NCBI RefSeq assembly: GCF_003254395.2 | Contig: NC_037639.1 | Location: 9,848,501 to 9,912,500, forward strand | Source: Apis mellifera | Taxonomy: Eukaryota > Arthropoda > Insecta > Hymenoptera > Apidae | DNA length: 64,000 bases | Direction: 5' to 3' | In this document: in pieces, positions 13,777-26,316 of the stretch | How the letters are laid out: each line of letters starts with the position of its first letter | Position numbering within the stretch: position 1 is the first letter of the stretch | Notes under the pieces: model-generated | What the model saw: the letters and a program-made list of their open reading frames with translations, nothing else | Told to the model about the DNA's origin: nothing | Database searches by the model: none | Program-made: the position numbers and the translations under genes

Positions 13777-15516
13777 GTGGCGCGCGCGACGAATCTCGCG
13801 TTCCAATTGTTCGCCAAGCGACGAAATTTAATAATAATAATAAACAGACAGGACCGCAAAAATTGTTTATCGAATAAAATTAAAGACAGAAAGGTTTTAA
13901 AAAGAGAATCTTAAATTCTTCCTTATTGAACATTCGAGTTATTTCTCTCTGTCATTTATTTCCATTTCGAAACAATCGTAAATTGTTTAAAAACAAAATA
14001 GCCAATTTCAAGAGCCACCTTTTGCTCGATCTAATGTATATATAAATATAAGATGGACAAATTTCATTCATTTTCATACCAAGCCCACAACTTTATTATC
14101 TCCACGTGTAAAATCGCACGGCAATCGTATCCTATCCCCTTTCCGCGAGATCAAACGATCCGCTTCGCAGATTCGGGAGAATCATAGCGATGGGTTCGGC
14201 CAAGAACGAGCAACGAGGCAACATGCTCGAAAGTTTCCTCGAAGAATCTCTCTCGAAGAAGACGAGGATACAGTTTGTACACCGCGCGTTCCCAAGGGTT
14301 TGTCTCCCTCCTCCCGCAATATCCCTCCTCTCCCTCGAATTCCGTATTCCTCTTCCATCCTCGCCCGACACTCGGATGGACGAGTAGACGGGACACCGCG
14401 TCGACACCGTGTATCTCGGTTGTCGCCATCGATGGAGGGGGATTCACCTTGTGCATCCGTGTCACCGTGGATTCAATGGGGGAGGGAGGAGGAGTGGATA
14501 AAGTTGGGTGATACGCTGTTGCGCAGGGTTTGTAACCGCATGATTCCAAAGCAAATTTCCCCTCCTCCTCTGTTCCGACGCCTCGCGTGTTTTGACCCGA
14601 CCCGATATTCTTCGTAAAGAGCTTTCCGTATTCTCGCTTCTCCTCGAAGAAGAATTTTTCTTCGCTGGGATTGAACGGGCGCCGTTTTCAACGAGATCAT
14701 TTTAAAAGGAGGAAAATTCGTAACTTTTTCTTTTTCTCGTTATCGTTTCAGTATAGTCTCTCAGGGTTTATTGATTTATCGAAATGAAATCGATCAAAGG
14801 GAGGGATCAAAGAGGATAAAGTACCTGTTTGTTTGTAAAAGAAAAGAAAAAAAGGAAATACCTCCTTTGTCTGGTGAAAGTAAAATAATATTTCTTCAAC
14901 GCGTAAAACTCTCCTTACTCCATGATCTTTCTTGGAGATTATCAAGCGACGATAATCACGGTTTCTATATTTCGTTAACCTTTCTCAAAATCTCAACTCT
15001 ACAATACGTGTATTTCATTTTAGAATCGACGAAAGAAGAAGAAGAAGAAGAAGAACGATACGTCGTCTGACAATTTTTCGATAAATTTTTAACCAGGTTC
15101 GAAGACTCTCCGCCAAAGATCGGCCGCAACCTTATGCTTGTTTAATAATGCAAGCGTTCGCGTATACACGGTTCAAAGCGAGATTTTCAATTTTTCTTGC
15201 GTTCCTGTCGCCGCCCGGAAATTAGAGGCGCCCCATTGTGTGCCTTTGTCCCGTTCGACTCGCGTGACTTCCTTTTTCCCCCCTCCCCTCGTTGTGCTCC
15301 ACGAGTAGTAGTAGTCGGCCAGTGGTTGTTACGCGCGCCCTTGTTCCACGTCAACCTCGTTCGTTACGCGTTTCTCTCCTCCTTGTGCGCGCCGTGCCGC
15401 AGTTGAAAACTCCGTGCAGAGTCTCGAGGAGGAGGGGGCGAGGGCTTGATTAATCGCCGGCACGAGGCGTCCTCTCTCCCTCTCTCTCCCCTCGTCTTTT
15501 TGCGGGTGTAAAAATT

Positions 15517-16290
15517 TGTCGTGCATTCGGCGCGAAAAAATGGCGGTAAATCTCGCTCGATGGCGACTGAAAGTGGATTGAGGGGAGGAGGGACGGGGCT
15601 ATGACGTTAAGCTAAACGTTTCTCGTCGTTTTTCTCTCCGATTTGGATAGCGATTTTGAAATCTTGAAGATCAGATTCGAGTCTCGTCCATGGATTGTTT
15701 TCTCATTCTTCGTTCGATTCAATCCATTTTTTTTAAAAAAAATGAAAATTTTTCACGACAAAATTATAAATTGATTAGTACTAACTCGAGGCTTTTGAAG
15801 AACGATCGATGGAATTAATCAGCGTCGTATGCCGCATTTAATGATTTATGATCGGACGAAATGATAAAAAATGTGGTAATGGTTTGATCTTCGTATATTC
15901 AGGATACGGATGTAGCTTATATATTATAATTTATTAAAATTTCGAAGAAGAATTCGGAAAAAAATCGAGGTAAATCTCGCTTGATGGCGAGTTTCAGGAG
16001 GGAAAGCGAGGCTGTGATATTAAGCTAAATGCTCTTCTTTGATTTGGATAGGAAAGTGATTTCGAGTCTTGTATCTATTTCGATGAAATACATTTTATCC
16101 GCGAAAAATTTTAAAGCCAAAATTATAATTACGCGTAATTCGAGTTTTCGAGAGCCGAATGATCGATAAAAAAGAAGTGATAGCGCTTCGTAAGAGTCAG
16201 ATACGAATTTGTGAAGCTTGTGAATGTATTATAATTTATTATAATTTGGAAGAAGAATTTGTCGTGCATTCGAAAAAAATCGAACGAAAG
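15517..16290. repeat. Diverged direct duplication, units about 440 and 330 bp
   Basis: Unit 1 (about 15517-15955) and unit 2 (about 15956-16290) share, in the same order: GGTAAATCTCGCT with GATGGCGA; GTTAAGCTAAACG versus ATTAAGCTAAATG; GATTTGGATAG; TTCGAGTCT; AAAATTATAA; and ATTATAATTTATTA with GAAGAAGAATT. The phrase TTTGTCGTGCATTCG begins unit 1 and recurs just after unit 2, as expected for a tandem copy. Unit 2 is shorter through several losses. No protein is visible in either copy. Confidence 0.8.
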
Positions 16291-18410
16291 TGAAACGAAA
16301 AGAAGGAGACCTCGTTAATCACTTGCGTTTGAAATAATTTTTAACACTTTTAGTATTTTGTATATATATATATATATTAAAGTTTTTTTACGTTTTTAAT
16401 TAAATAATATTGGGGAAAAAATGTTTGGCGCAGATAGCTTTTTAATTGGGGATATTATTAGTGGAATTATAAATATAATATATTGAAAATTAAACTTAAT
16501 GATATATAATTTTAATTGGATAAAACGAGGATTATTATAATTTAAATCGAATATTATTATAATTTACCACGTTTCAGAAATAAATTTAATTCGCCCCTAA
16601 TAAATTTTAAGCAAATTCATCTCGTTTCCTCTTATTTTTTCCCCCCCTCCCTCCTCAACGGTGTAGCAATAATCTCTTTCCCATACTTTGAAACTTTAAC
16701 GCGTTAAGGATCAAAAAAATCGAACGAATTAATCGATCTAAAATTCTTTCGCCTAATAAACACGATTTCCGATTCAAGTATAATTTTCCAAAGGAAAAAT
16801 CGAGAAAAAGGAGGAGGAAAAAAAAAAAAGAAAAAAGAAATAATGCAGGAATATTAATAGCTCGAATAAAGATATCCCAATATTCCCTCCCCCCGATATT
16901 ACTATCAAAGAGACGTTAACGGTAACGAGGAGAGGACACTAATACAGATGAGAACGAAAAAACGCAGTCTGGTTGGTAATCCAGATTACAGAACGTTTCC
17001 CCGTGCTTTTTGCGTTCCCCTGTCGGCCTTTCAATTACCGGAACCTACGGTTTTTATTTTTCCTTTGGCGGAGCCCGCGCACCCGGTAATTAGGTGGCGT
17101 GTATATAAATTCGTTAACTCTTTTAAAAGGTTAATGGCCCATTGCCAAACAACTGCCATCCCGCGCCACACCGCTTTCTTTCCACCCAACCGAATTATTT
17201 AAAGGAATCAGGATTGAATTCTGGCGAGGAACGAGCAACAACCGATGCTTCCATATTTTTCATGAAACTGTTCCGCAGAATCGGGGCTAAGTCTTAATTA
17301 AGGAACCACATCTCCAAATTTACGACCTCGATTCCTCTCTCGTATCAACTGTCCTCTTTTTTGTGTTTTCGTTATGTTGATTATCATCTCTAAATCGTCA
17401 TTTAAATTCCCTCAACGTATCCGATGAGCAGATTTTTCTACTATCGTGAATTCTTTCGAAGAAAGATTATTATTGCCTTACTTTGAATTTTATTGGAGAC
17501 GCTCTTCGATTTTCTTTTCCCTCACCGCGTTGGGACAAACTGTTAAAGAGTTAATTAAATAAACTCCAGAATTCAGAGTTATCACGTTATACTAATATTC
17601 TCTTCCTTTTCTCCTTTACATCGTTGGCGAAACAGAAACATGAAAAAGAAACGAAAATCGGCTTCTTTAACTTTTTTCCTAAAAGAAAAGAATCGAATCG
17701 TCCTACGATCTGTCAATCGCGACGAAAATACGGCATACAGATTGTTTCGGTTTGGAATAATTTCGCGCGATTTTATCCCAATTTTCAGCGTGGCTCGATA
17801 ACTCGATAATCGCGGCGGTTACAAAGGAGGGTCAATTTCTCTCGCGATTACAACAGCGCGTACGATTTACGGGGCGGGTGCAAATGTTTCGACGATATTT
17901 CAATAAGCGAACACCCGATACGCGTTATTACGAGGCCGGCCTGAAATGACCTTCGAACGTTGTTGACACGAATATGGATATATATATATATGTATACGTA
18001 CACACGTATGTACGATGTTTGCAAGAAAGATGTATGCCGATGCTAATGCATATCGGATACCGGGGGTCCAGCTGGACTCTGTTGAACGCGGCCGTCATGC
18101 GCGTTTCCATGTTTGGATATTGTTTAGAAGTCCGTTCTAACGTGAAATATATTCAGCCACGGGCCCGGGGAACGGGTTACGTTCCGCGCCACCCATTAAA
18201 GCTTTACAGGAGATGTATTCGGTAATGAATTGCTCAATTGAAACGGTTACATACTTGATCCTTTATTAAATATGGAGTATCCAATGCCTGCTATTGTTTC
18301 CGGATCGGATGATATATCCCGCGTAATTTAGTTACGTTATTTGCTAATGTAACGGGGGGAGAGGAGGTATTAAATCGTTCCAACATTATCTCTCTTCGCG
18401 CGCACGGGAG

Positions 18411-18434
18411 AAAAAAATAAAATAAAATAAAATA
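18411..18434 (+). repeat. TAAAA pentanucleotide microsatellite
   Basis: About four AATAAA-type units follow a short A run. Confidence 0.9.
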
Positions 18435-19065
18435 ACGAAGAATGAAAATGGGGATGATGATACATATATATATGTATATATCCATCGAGTATATACATAC
18501 GTATATCGATAATATTTAATCAAGAGCTCGTTAACGAAACGTATCATCCATCAAACGAACAAGCTCCCTGAACCGAATAAATTTTTCAACCAATATATCC
18601 CGATATCTTGTTTTCGTATCGTTTATCATTCCATCTCAGCACTTTTGTTAGGAAAGGAAAAAAAAAAGGGGGGCACGAAAAGCCTCTGTAAACCTGTTTA
18701 AGCCGCGTTTCGAGGGAACGATCGAGAGAGAGAGGTATTCTGAGGAGAAACGATCGGTCGAATCGGTCGAACGATCGAAGGCTGTCGCATTGTTGATCGC
18801 GGCCAGCTTCTTTTTTCTCTTCCACCTCACCTCTTTCTGCTGTTTCCAAGGGGAGGAGGAGGGGGTCGGATCGGCGGAGATGGTAGCTCAAAGCGGAACA
18901 GCTCATCGCGTTTTCCCTTTGCCGGATGGCGGCCGGGTAAAAGAGCACTTTTCTATTAGCGAGGCACGCGCGCTCACCTACCTATCTATCCTATCCGACC
19001 AGAAGGCTCAGGTATTTATTTAATAAAACGCGACTGGAGAAAGGTGGAGGGTAGGGGTCGATTTC

Positions 19066-19089
19066 GAGAGAGAGAGAGAGAGAGAGAGG
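19066..19089 (+). repeat. GA microsatellite
   Basis: About twelve GA dinucleotides, one of many GA or CT tracts in the window. Confidence 0.93.
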
Positions 19090-20068
19090 GATTGCAGATT
19101 GCGATGCCGGACAAGCCGTGCAACCAACACCAAAGAAATTCCCTCTACCTCGTAACTCGCCTGTCTAACCTTGTTTTTCCACCTTCTTTCCCTCTCTCTC
19201 TCCCCCCTCCGTTTTTAACTTCCTGCCCGGATACTTTATGGCAAAAGTTTGGTGGAACGCGCTCCTTTAAAATGGACACACTTTTTATGCAAAAAAAAAG
19301 AAAAGGGGGAAAAAAAAGAAAGGAAAAGATAAAAGGAAAAAAAAAATCTCCGACATTCAGCGAGCACGCTCGTTTCCGCGCGATCAAACACCGGAGAACC
19401 ATCGTTTATCCCTTTAAAGCTAACGCGTCGTGAAATCCTTTGAAGCGATTCTTTTTTTCCTCTCTCTCTCTCTTTCTCTCTCTCCCCTCTTCTTTTCCTC
19501 CACCTTTCCTCCTCCCTTGGCCCGTCCCCGTGTTGTTTATTGGGAGATCAATGGGACACGGAATTTATACGTTAGCGGAGACCGTGAAACGTTGATCGTA
19601 TCGGAAGAATCCATTCGATGGAGCTCCATAAATGAAATATCGGAAATCGTTGCCTAAGAAAAAGAAAAAAAAAAAAGAAGAATCACGTTTTACATACAGT
19701 CGTCAAATATTTTTCGCCAGTACTTTACCAGTTTCTCCTTTTCTTCCTTCCCAATAACCTTCTTTATCGAATTGTTAAAGAGAGAGAGAGAAAAAACACC
19801 GAAGAATCCAACTTCTAAACTCCCATAAATATCGTTCGATCGCCATCATCCGACCGATCGAACGAACACGACGCTCGATCGCGATTGGCCAATCCGAGCC
19901 GACCAATGAAAGATAAGTACGAAGGGGAGAAAGTTAACCGAGAAGATCGTGTAACGGGGGGAGGGAAGGAAAAGAAAGAAAGAAGAAGAAAAAAAAGAGG
20001 AATCCGGTCCCTGTGAAGCGGAGAGCGCAGCTTCGAACGTCGCCCGCTTTTATCCGCGGCGAACAACG

Positions 20069-20097
20069 ACTTGGCTCCACTTTCAGCGGAGCCAAGT
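20069..20097. repeat. Perfect 10 bp inverted repeat with 9 bp loop
   Basis: ACTTGGCTCC at 20069-20078 pairs with GGAGCCAAGT at 20088-20097, in a CpG-rich patch. It is too short for a typical miRNA precursor. A dimeric protein-binding site is possible. Confidence 0.85.
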
Positions 20098-21894
20098 TCG
20101 CATTCCCCTGTCCATGAAAAGGCGTCGCGAGTCCGTCGAGGGGGGGATTCGACGTTGCTGGAATTTGTCCGTTTCATTTACCACCAGATATTTTCGGCCA
20201 TGGAACCTCGGTGGAGGAAGCTAGGTGGACGAGGGTGGACGAAAGGAGAAACAGGCCTGGACGAAAAGTTATATTGCATTTATTGCGAGATGAAGTTCCT
20301 TCGAGGCGACTATTCTCGGTGTGTTCTCCGGCCAACTGAGCAACCCTCCATCACGGAGTTTCGTAGCTACCAAAACGTTTCTGGCGTCGTCGATACGAGA
20401 CAAGAGAGAGCCACTCTTCTCTTTCACTCCATCTTTTTTCTCTCCGTGGAACATGTTCGTCCATTTGTCTCTCTCTTTCTAGCTCTCTTCCCCTCCCTCG
20501 GATACCGTATGGCCATTGTCGAGATTTTCATTGTGCACGGCAGAGGCGAAGAAGGGGATCGACTGACTGTCCGAGCAGGCAGTAGTTTTCTAACGAATTG
20601 GTCGGCCGGAAACTGTCCTTCGCCCGGAGCAACCTGCAGGGACCCCGGCTAAATAGGAGGCTTCCTGCGGGATCCGGACGTACTCCGTTATTCCCTTTCT
20701 CTCCCTTTCTCTACTCTTCCACTACTCCCTCTTCCACCCTCCCCCTTTTCCCTTTAGTTTTCCCTTTCTTTCTTTTTTCTTTTTTTTTCCACCGGCTCGC
20801 TGGTTAACTTTTTTCCACCATCTTCTCCACCATCGGGTCGCCTCGATGGCCGAGCCAGAGTATCTCTCTTCTCTTCTCTCCGTGAGATCGCCATTTTTTG
20901 GATTATCCAGAGAGAGAAAAATAAACGAGCAATTAATTAACGCGTTCCCCATCCTTCGTTATTTTATAACGTTGCGAAATTCGTAAGATTCAATTCGTAA
21001 CAACAAGACTATGTTTTTCGAGAATTTTTCTACAGTTTTATTAGCGTAATAAACGTCCATGCCTTAGGGTTTTATCTTTCTTTCTGCGGTCGATAATCGC
21101 AGACCCGTTGTAAATTGGACCGTCCATCAAAGGAAGCCGAGCTCTCTGCCTCGCAACAAGTACATCTCACTGTTGTATCCTGTCCTTCGATTTTCCAAAA
21201 ATGCAAACAAACCGATCAGCAAAGGAAATATTCGAAACATTTCAACACCGCGCATCATTAACTTGAAAACAATCGACGCTTTAACAAGTCGATCCAATTA
21301 ATCCACTTTTAATCAAATCACCAGCCCCAATTTCTTCATAATTTCTCTCCTCGATATATCAACACCTCTTCTTTACTTTTAAATCACCTTAAACTCCCCA
21401 TGATCCGCCCCCAAAAGTGCGAAAACTTCAACGACGTCGTCCCTCGTCCGCGCGGTCCGTGGCCGATAACAGGTTTAATGGGTTCGATTTCGCCGATCTC
21501 CCGGTTGCGGACGGCCGCTTAAGCCTGTGACACTCGCCGCTTTAGAAAGTTTCGAAAGACGGAGGGAATATTAGTTGTTCGGGGGATCGAAGCAGCCACG
21601 AAAATTGAAACGTCGTATATAGCGGCTCCTCCAAGGGGCCGCGAACATCCGTTAGAGAGGATCCCTCGAGGTAAAAGGAGGCACGGCTTTGTATCCTCTT
21701 CGACGTACACTCCTTCCTCGTGTACACGAGCTGTACAAAGCTGAGAGAGGGAGGGAGAGAGGGAGGCAGTTTTCTTTCCTGCGTTAAGGAAGGCGAATGG
21801 GTGGAGGATGGCGAGGGAGTAGTTTTAGCCCTATCACGAACCGCCACTCTTCTTTTCTCGCCCTTCCCGTGTCACGGGAATTCTTAGTCGAATC

Positions 21895-22160
21895 TGCGAT
21901 AAAAGGAGAATTTTTGATAATAATTGTGCGGGATATTTATGTGGTTATTCTTATTATTGCGAAGAACTTAGGAAAAATGGAATATTTGATTTCCATTCAG
22001 GATGTGATTTGTCTATTCGAGAATTGAATAGAATTTGACGGCGATAAAAGGGGAATTTTTAATAATTGCGGAGGATATTTAGAAGGAATAATAATTTTTA
22101 TTCGTGTTTGCGTAATTTAAGAAAAGTTTGAATATTTAACTCCCATTGAAAGTGTCGTGT
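21895..22160. repeat. Diverged direct duplication of about 145 bp
   Basis: GCGATAAAAGGAGAATTTTT at about 21896 recurs as GCGATAAAAGGGGAATTTTT at about 22041. Both are followed by ATAATTG, a GGATATTTA word, an ATTCTTATTA/TTTTTATT stretch, an AAGAA(C)TTAGG/TTTAAG word, and GAATATTT with a TCCCATT/TCCATT match. Confidence 0.7.
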
Positions 22161-24446
22161 GAGAGAATAAAGGATTGGAATTGGAATTTATTATAGAATA
22201 TCGAGCAATGGAAGTTGATTTCGTACAAGGAAAGGGTGGCTGAAGAATAATTTAAGAAAAAAAAAGTCTCTGTCGTAAAAATATTTGTTTGGCAAACAAA
22301 GGAACGAAACGATGGAAGTTGATCCATCGATATTATCGTACGATACTCGTGGTTGACATGGATAAATCAGCATTAGTCCGTATAATTGTATATGAGTCTA
22401 GATGCGCAGATGTCCTGACATCGAGCAGCTGCGTTCAACCGTTCTGATTAGTTGGATTACCCGCCAAGATCGGGGATGCTGACAATGGATTTACACCAAG
22501 AGAACGATTACTTCCTATCGTGCATATATACAGCGAGACTCTTAATGGAGGAAAATCAGAAATTCAAAGAAGAAGCCTGTTTATATCCCCTTTCTATCGT
22601 TGACTTCATCGAGCGCAATAACAATCTTTAACTCGCTTCATCGCGAGCAACATTTCAAAATTTCCATCGTCCAAAAATCCAACGAATATTAAAATCCGTA
22701 TATATCGAGGATGAATACTCAGTTTCCACGCACACAGCTCTACGATCGTTCGAGTAACAAAGTTCCAGCACGATAATGGGCGCGATATACAATCAGTCGT
22801 CCCAGGACACTCCACGATATATCCACACCTCGAGCTTCCTCGAGATATTGTCCTCGACGAGAGATAACGGAATCGGCTCAGAGAAGGAGGGGTTAAACCG
22901 AGAACGAAATAAAGAAGAAAGTCGTACATGGAAAACTTTGAAACCGAATTCATCTTGGTCGATTATAATATTCCATCCTGTTTCCTTTCTCTCTCTTTTC
23001 TCGAATCTATTATTTAGCCGATATTATTTTTCTATTACAAGATCGTGGCTCCTCCTCTTCTTTCTTAAAACTTATTGCTTCCTCGACTTCAAACCGAGGA
23101 ACGCACGCAACACGGTTCCCTTCGCGGCATCTTGCGATATTGGCCCTTAAAAGACATATCGCTCTTTTTTAATTTCTTTGGAAAAACTTCAAAGGAAGCT
23201 TAAAGAACCGCGCGCCTTATGAATTCCGACGAGACGAGATCACCAGATTTCAATCTACTCGAGTATATATTGTTGTCTATTCGATTTTCGAGCGTGTTTT
23301 TGATGCAATCTTGATGTAATTATGTGTTTTTTAATCCCACATATTGTTTGGAATTTTATGGAAAAGAAGCGATGATCGGGATTATAATTTTGACTTCTTC
23401 TTCGATGATCAGTTAAGATACGCGTGTACACGAATATATATGGCGAAATTAAAACAACAACGGCGTGTGATTCGAGGTTAATTCGTAGGATCCTTCCTAG
23501 GATACTTATCCTGAAGAGAAGAGAAGATGGGAACGCGTTCACTTTTGTCAAATCGAGAGATTAATTCTTAGAATAATCAATGTTTCGACGAAGCTTTCGC
23601 GATTTATTTGACGAGTAAGAACGATCGGTCGATATCAAAGGGCGAACGTAAAAATTCCTAATCGAATTTGATATAATCCGGCACATTGATGATTAATATC
23701 AGGTATGATAATGTTGCATTGATGGATATCGGGGCCGAATAATTAACGAGAATCTAATGTTAATGGAATTGTAATTATAGAATATAATAGTCGAATAAGA
23801 ACACTTTTAATTCTGGATTCGAATTAATTGGATATTTGGATACCGTATCGAGCGAATTTCTACGCGTTCAATTCGAATCGATCCGAGCTAAAGCGTTAAA
23901 GCAAAATTGTGGAAGAAAATTACGCTAGGATTTTCGTTGATTCTCTCCCAGGAGAATGCAAAATAACGCGCATCACGGTTCATCGAGAAACCTCATGCAC
24001 CTCTCCTCCTCGTTAATTTCCACCAATTACTTTTACACCGTTATACATCCAGGGGACGACGTATGCACAGAGAGTGGCGCAAGAAAATTACGGAAGAAGT
24101 CGCAATGAAAAACGCGAGGAAGGTATCCCGACAATTCTTGGCGGTCGTTTCGCCTTCCTATCTCCGTCCGGCGTTGGCGGCCAGCTCGGTTGAATAATGT
24201 ATCGCGTTAAAGAATCTCACCGGAAACGTTCAACATTTGTCTTCCAAACGGACGTCTCGACCCGTTTATGAAACTTGAATTGGAATAAAATATTAACACG
24301 CGTATCGATAAAACTCAATATTTAAAACTAACTATCCTCTCCTTTCCTTTTTCGAATCAATTCGATGAACAATTTTTCCTCGTTTCCTTTTCACACTTTC
24401 ATCCATCCTCAACTCGATCAGTTAGATGTCACGTACCATGTCTACG
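22161..24446. other. Non-coding stretch, nothing recognised
   Basis: AT-leaning unique sequence with scattered short frames, none resembling a protein. No RNA gene, repeat array or splice-flanked block was supported. Confidence 0.55.
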
Positions 24447-25281
24447 CATAAATTAATAACATAAATTTCTCTGTTCTGCATGAACAAAAAATTGTCATCT
24501 GAAAATATAACATAGATACAATTACTAATAGAATTAATCTCTGTGGAATTTCTTGATTCTTCATTCTCTATGATTCTTAAAATATTATTCTTGAAAATGT
24601 AACATAGATACATTACTAATAGAATTAATTTCTATTATGGAATTTGTTGATTCGTCATTCCTTATTTCTTAAAATATTATTCTTGAAAATATAACATAGA
24701 TACAATTACTAATAGAATTAATCTCTGTTCTTGATCGTCATTCCCTATAATTCTTAAAATATTATTCTTGAAAATATATCATAGATATAATCACTAATAG
24801 AATTAATCTCTGTGGAATTTCTTGATTCTTCATTCCCTATGATTCTTAAAATATTATTCTTGAAAATATATCACAGATACAATCACTAATAGAATTAACC
24901 TCTGTGGAATTTCTTGATTCTTCATTCCCTATGATTCTTAAAATATTATTCTTGAAAATATAACATAGATACAATTACTAATAGAATTAATCTCTGTTCT
25001 TGATCGTCATTCCTTATAATTCTTAAAATATTATTCTTGAAAATATATCATAGATATAATCACTAATAGAATTAATCTCTGTGGAATTTCTTGATTCTTC
25101 ATTCCTTATTTCTTAAAATATTATTCTTGAAAATATAACATATACAATTACTAATAAAATTAATCTCTGTTCTTGATCGTCATTCCCTATAATTCTTAAG
25201 ATATTATTCTTGAAAATATATCACAGATACAATCACTAATAGAATTAACCTCTCTGGAATTTCTTGATTCTTCGTCATTCC
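24447..25281. repeat. AT-rich tandem array, about nine copies of an 85-93 bp unit
   Basis: The word ACTAATAGAATTAA (one copy has a substitution) recurs with copies anchored at 24521, 24612, 24705, 24790, 24882, 24973, 25059, 25147 and 25232, a spacing of 85-93 bp. A degenerate partial copy precedes them from about 24447. Two unit types occur. The long form has CTGTGGAATTTCTTGATTC after the anchor; the short form has CTGTTCTTGATCGTC instead. Their order is L L L S L L S L S L-like, suggesting multi-unit duplication. Short frames here are by-products of the repeat. Confidence 0.92.
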
Positions 25282-25439
25282 ATAAAATTAACCTTTGCTT
25301 CTGATAAAAAAGGTTTAACGAAAATATCGCCTTTCGAATACTTTTTCTGAAAAGCAAACAAAAGAAAAGGCTGCCTTCTCGATAAACCGGTTAAACTCTC
25401 CTCGCGACGGGAAAGAGAAGGTTAAACTCTCCTCCTCAC

Positions 25440-26169
25440 CGTATTATCTCCAATACTCACCGATACAACAATCCATCGCTGAATAAGAGAGCGATCCATG
25501 GACGCGGACGGCAAAACTCGGTAAAACAAGAGAAATCTCGGGGCCAAATTTCCCCGCCGATAATTAAATTCTATCCGCCAAGTTTGCCGCGGAATAATTG
25601 GCATTCTGGCCGGCCGTGTTCACGGCGGACTCGGTTGCAAAAAGGCCGGCCGCTGATAAGGCGATCCCACGGAGCGGCTTGTTACCACGGGAGCCCGTAT
25701 AATCCGGACGGCTGAGAGACTCGATTAAGGGAAATCGAGCAAACTCGACGTCACGTAGACGTAGAATCTGGCCGCTCCTCCTCCAGGAGAAGGAAGCCCT
25801 CCCCTCCCCCGCCCTGCAGTCCATTCCAGCAGCGAGACAGCGCAACCGTCGTCGTGAGAGAATCGAGCTCCCGGTTACGAGCGGCGGCCAACCCCTTATC
25901 TCTCCACGTAGATACGTGCCTCGTCGGATTAACGCGTTACGGAAGTTCCGCGCGAGTGCGAGGAGCGAGCCACCTCGAAAGCCAAGGATTCGTTGCTCGC
26001 ACTTCCGACGCGTGTCCCCTCGAACGCGCGGCCCAAATTCCGCGCGAATCCCCCGCTTCGCAACGCGTCGTAATTCGAGCCACGCCAGCAATCGTCCCTC
26101 GAGTGGATCGCGCGCTTTACAACGTTCGAGGGGGTCTGGTATTCGGTATAGGCGTTTCCACGAGTAAAG
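25440..26169. promoter_or_regulatory. GC/CpG-rich island, candidate divergent promoter with first exons
   Basis: About 730 bp stand out from the AT-leaning flanks by dense CG dinucleotides and few A/T runs. On the plus strand the island ends AAAG then GTGAGC at 26170, a good donor. On the minus strand its left end reads TCG then GTGAGTA, with the donor G at 25460. A GACGTCAC word at 25746-25753 resembles a CRE half-palindrome. Open frames cross it on both strands (25564-26091 minus, 25854-26213 plus), but neither resembles a known protein, and long frames are expected in GC-rich DNA. The inferred reading is two head-to-head first exons, mainly untranslated. No TATA box or initiator was convincing. 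Confidence 0.35.
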
Positions 26170-26262
26170 GTGAGCAAGGTGGCGACGCGTTCCATCGCTC
26201 TCGCAACTTTTAATACCTGTGAATTTTTGATACGTGTTATTTCCAAGGAAATGGATGTTGAG

Positions 26263-26266
<4 letters not shown>

Positions 26267-26313
<47 letters not shown>
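26267..26313 (+). repeat. Long TA microsatellite
   Basis: About 23 uninterrupted TA units, the longest dinucleotide tract in the window, about 100 bp beyond the donor-like site of the GC island. Confidence 0.97.

Positions 26314-26316
<3 letters not shown>

Larger units (their letters stand above)
9651..15516. other. Non-coding stretch, no gene recognised
   Basis: Alternating CpG-rich patches (about 9700-10150, 10640-11060, 12490-12790, 14130-14700, 15190-15600) and AT-rich patches. It includes microsatellites and a small direct repeat of ACCGTGTATAAA at about 9898-9920. No frame on either strand shows recognisable protein content. Confidence 0.55.
16291..21894. other. Non-coding stretch, no gene recognised
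   Basis: AT-rich DNA at 16330-16900 passes into mixed sequence. A 193-codon open frame at 20071-20652 is the longest here, but it has no recognisable domain and includes a low-complexity hydrophobic stretch from a CT-rich run. A CCAAT-type palindrome (ATTGGCCAAT) at about 19883 and a CpG-rich patch at 19820-20110 could be regulatory; the evidence is weak. Confidence 0.55.

Noticed and set aside
14692..14710. A bantam-like word (GAGATCATTTT)
   Set aside because: Only the seed region matches; the 3' half differs and no precursor hairpin is visible.
20071..20652. A 193-codon plus-strand frame
   Set aside because: No recognisable motif. It passes through low-complexity pyrimidine tracts, and the length is within what CpG-rich DNA gives by chance.
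25564..26091. A 175-codon minus-strand frame in the GC island
   Set aside because: High GC removes stop codons. The sequence is Arg/Ala/Gly-rich without a known domain, and frames are open on the other strand too.
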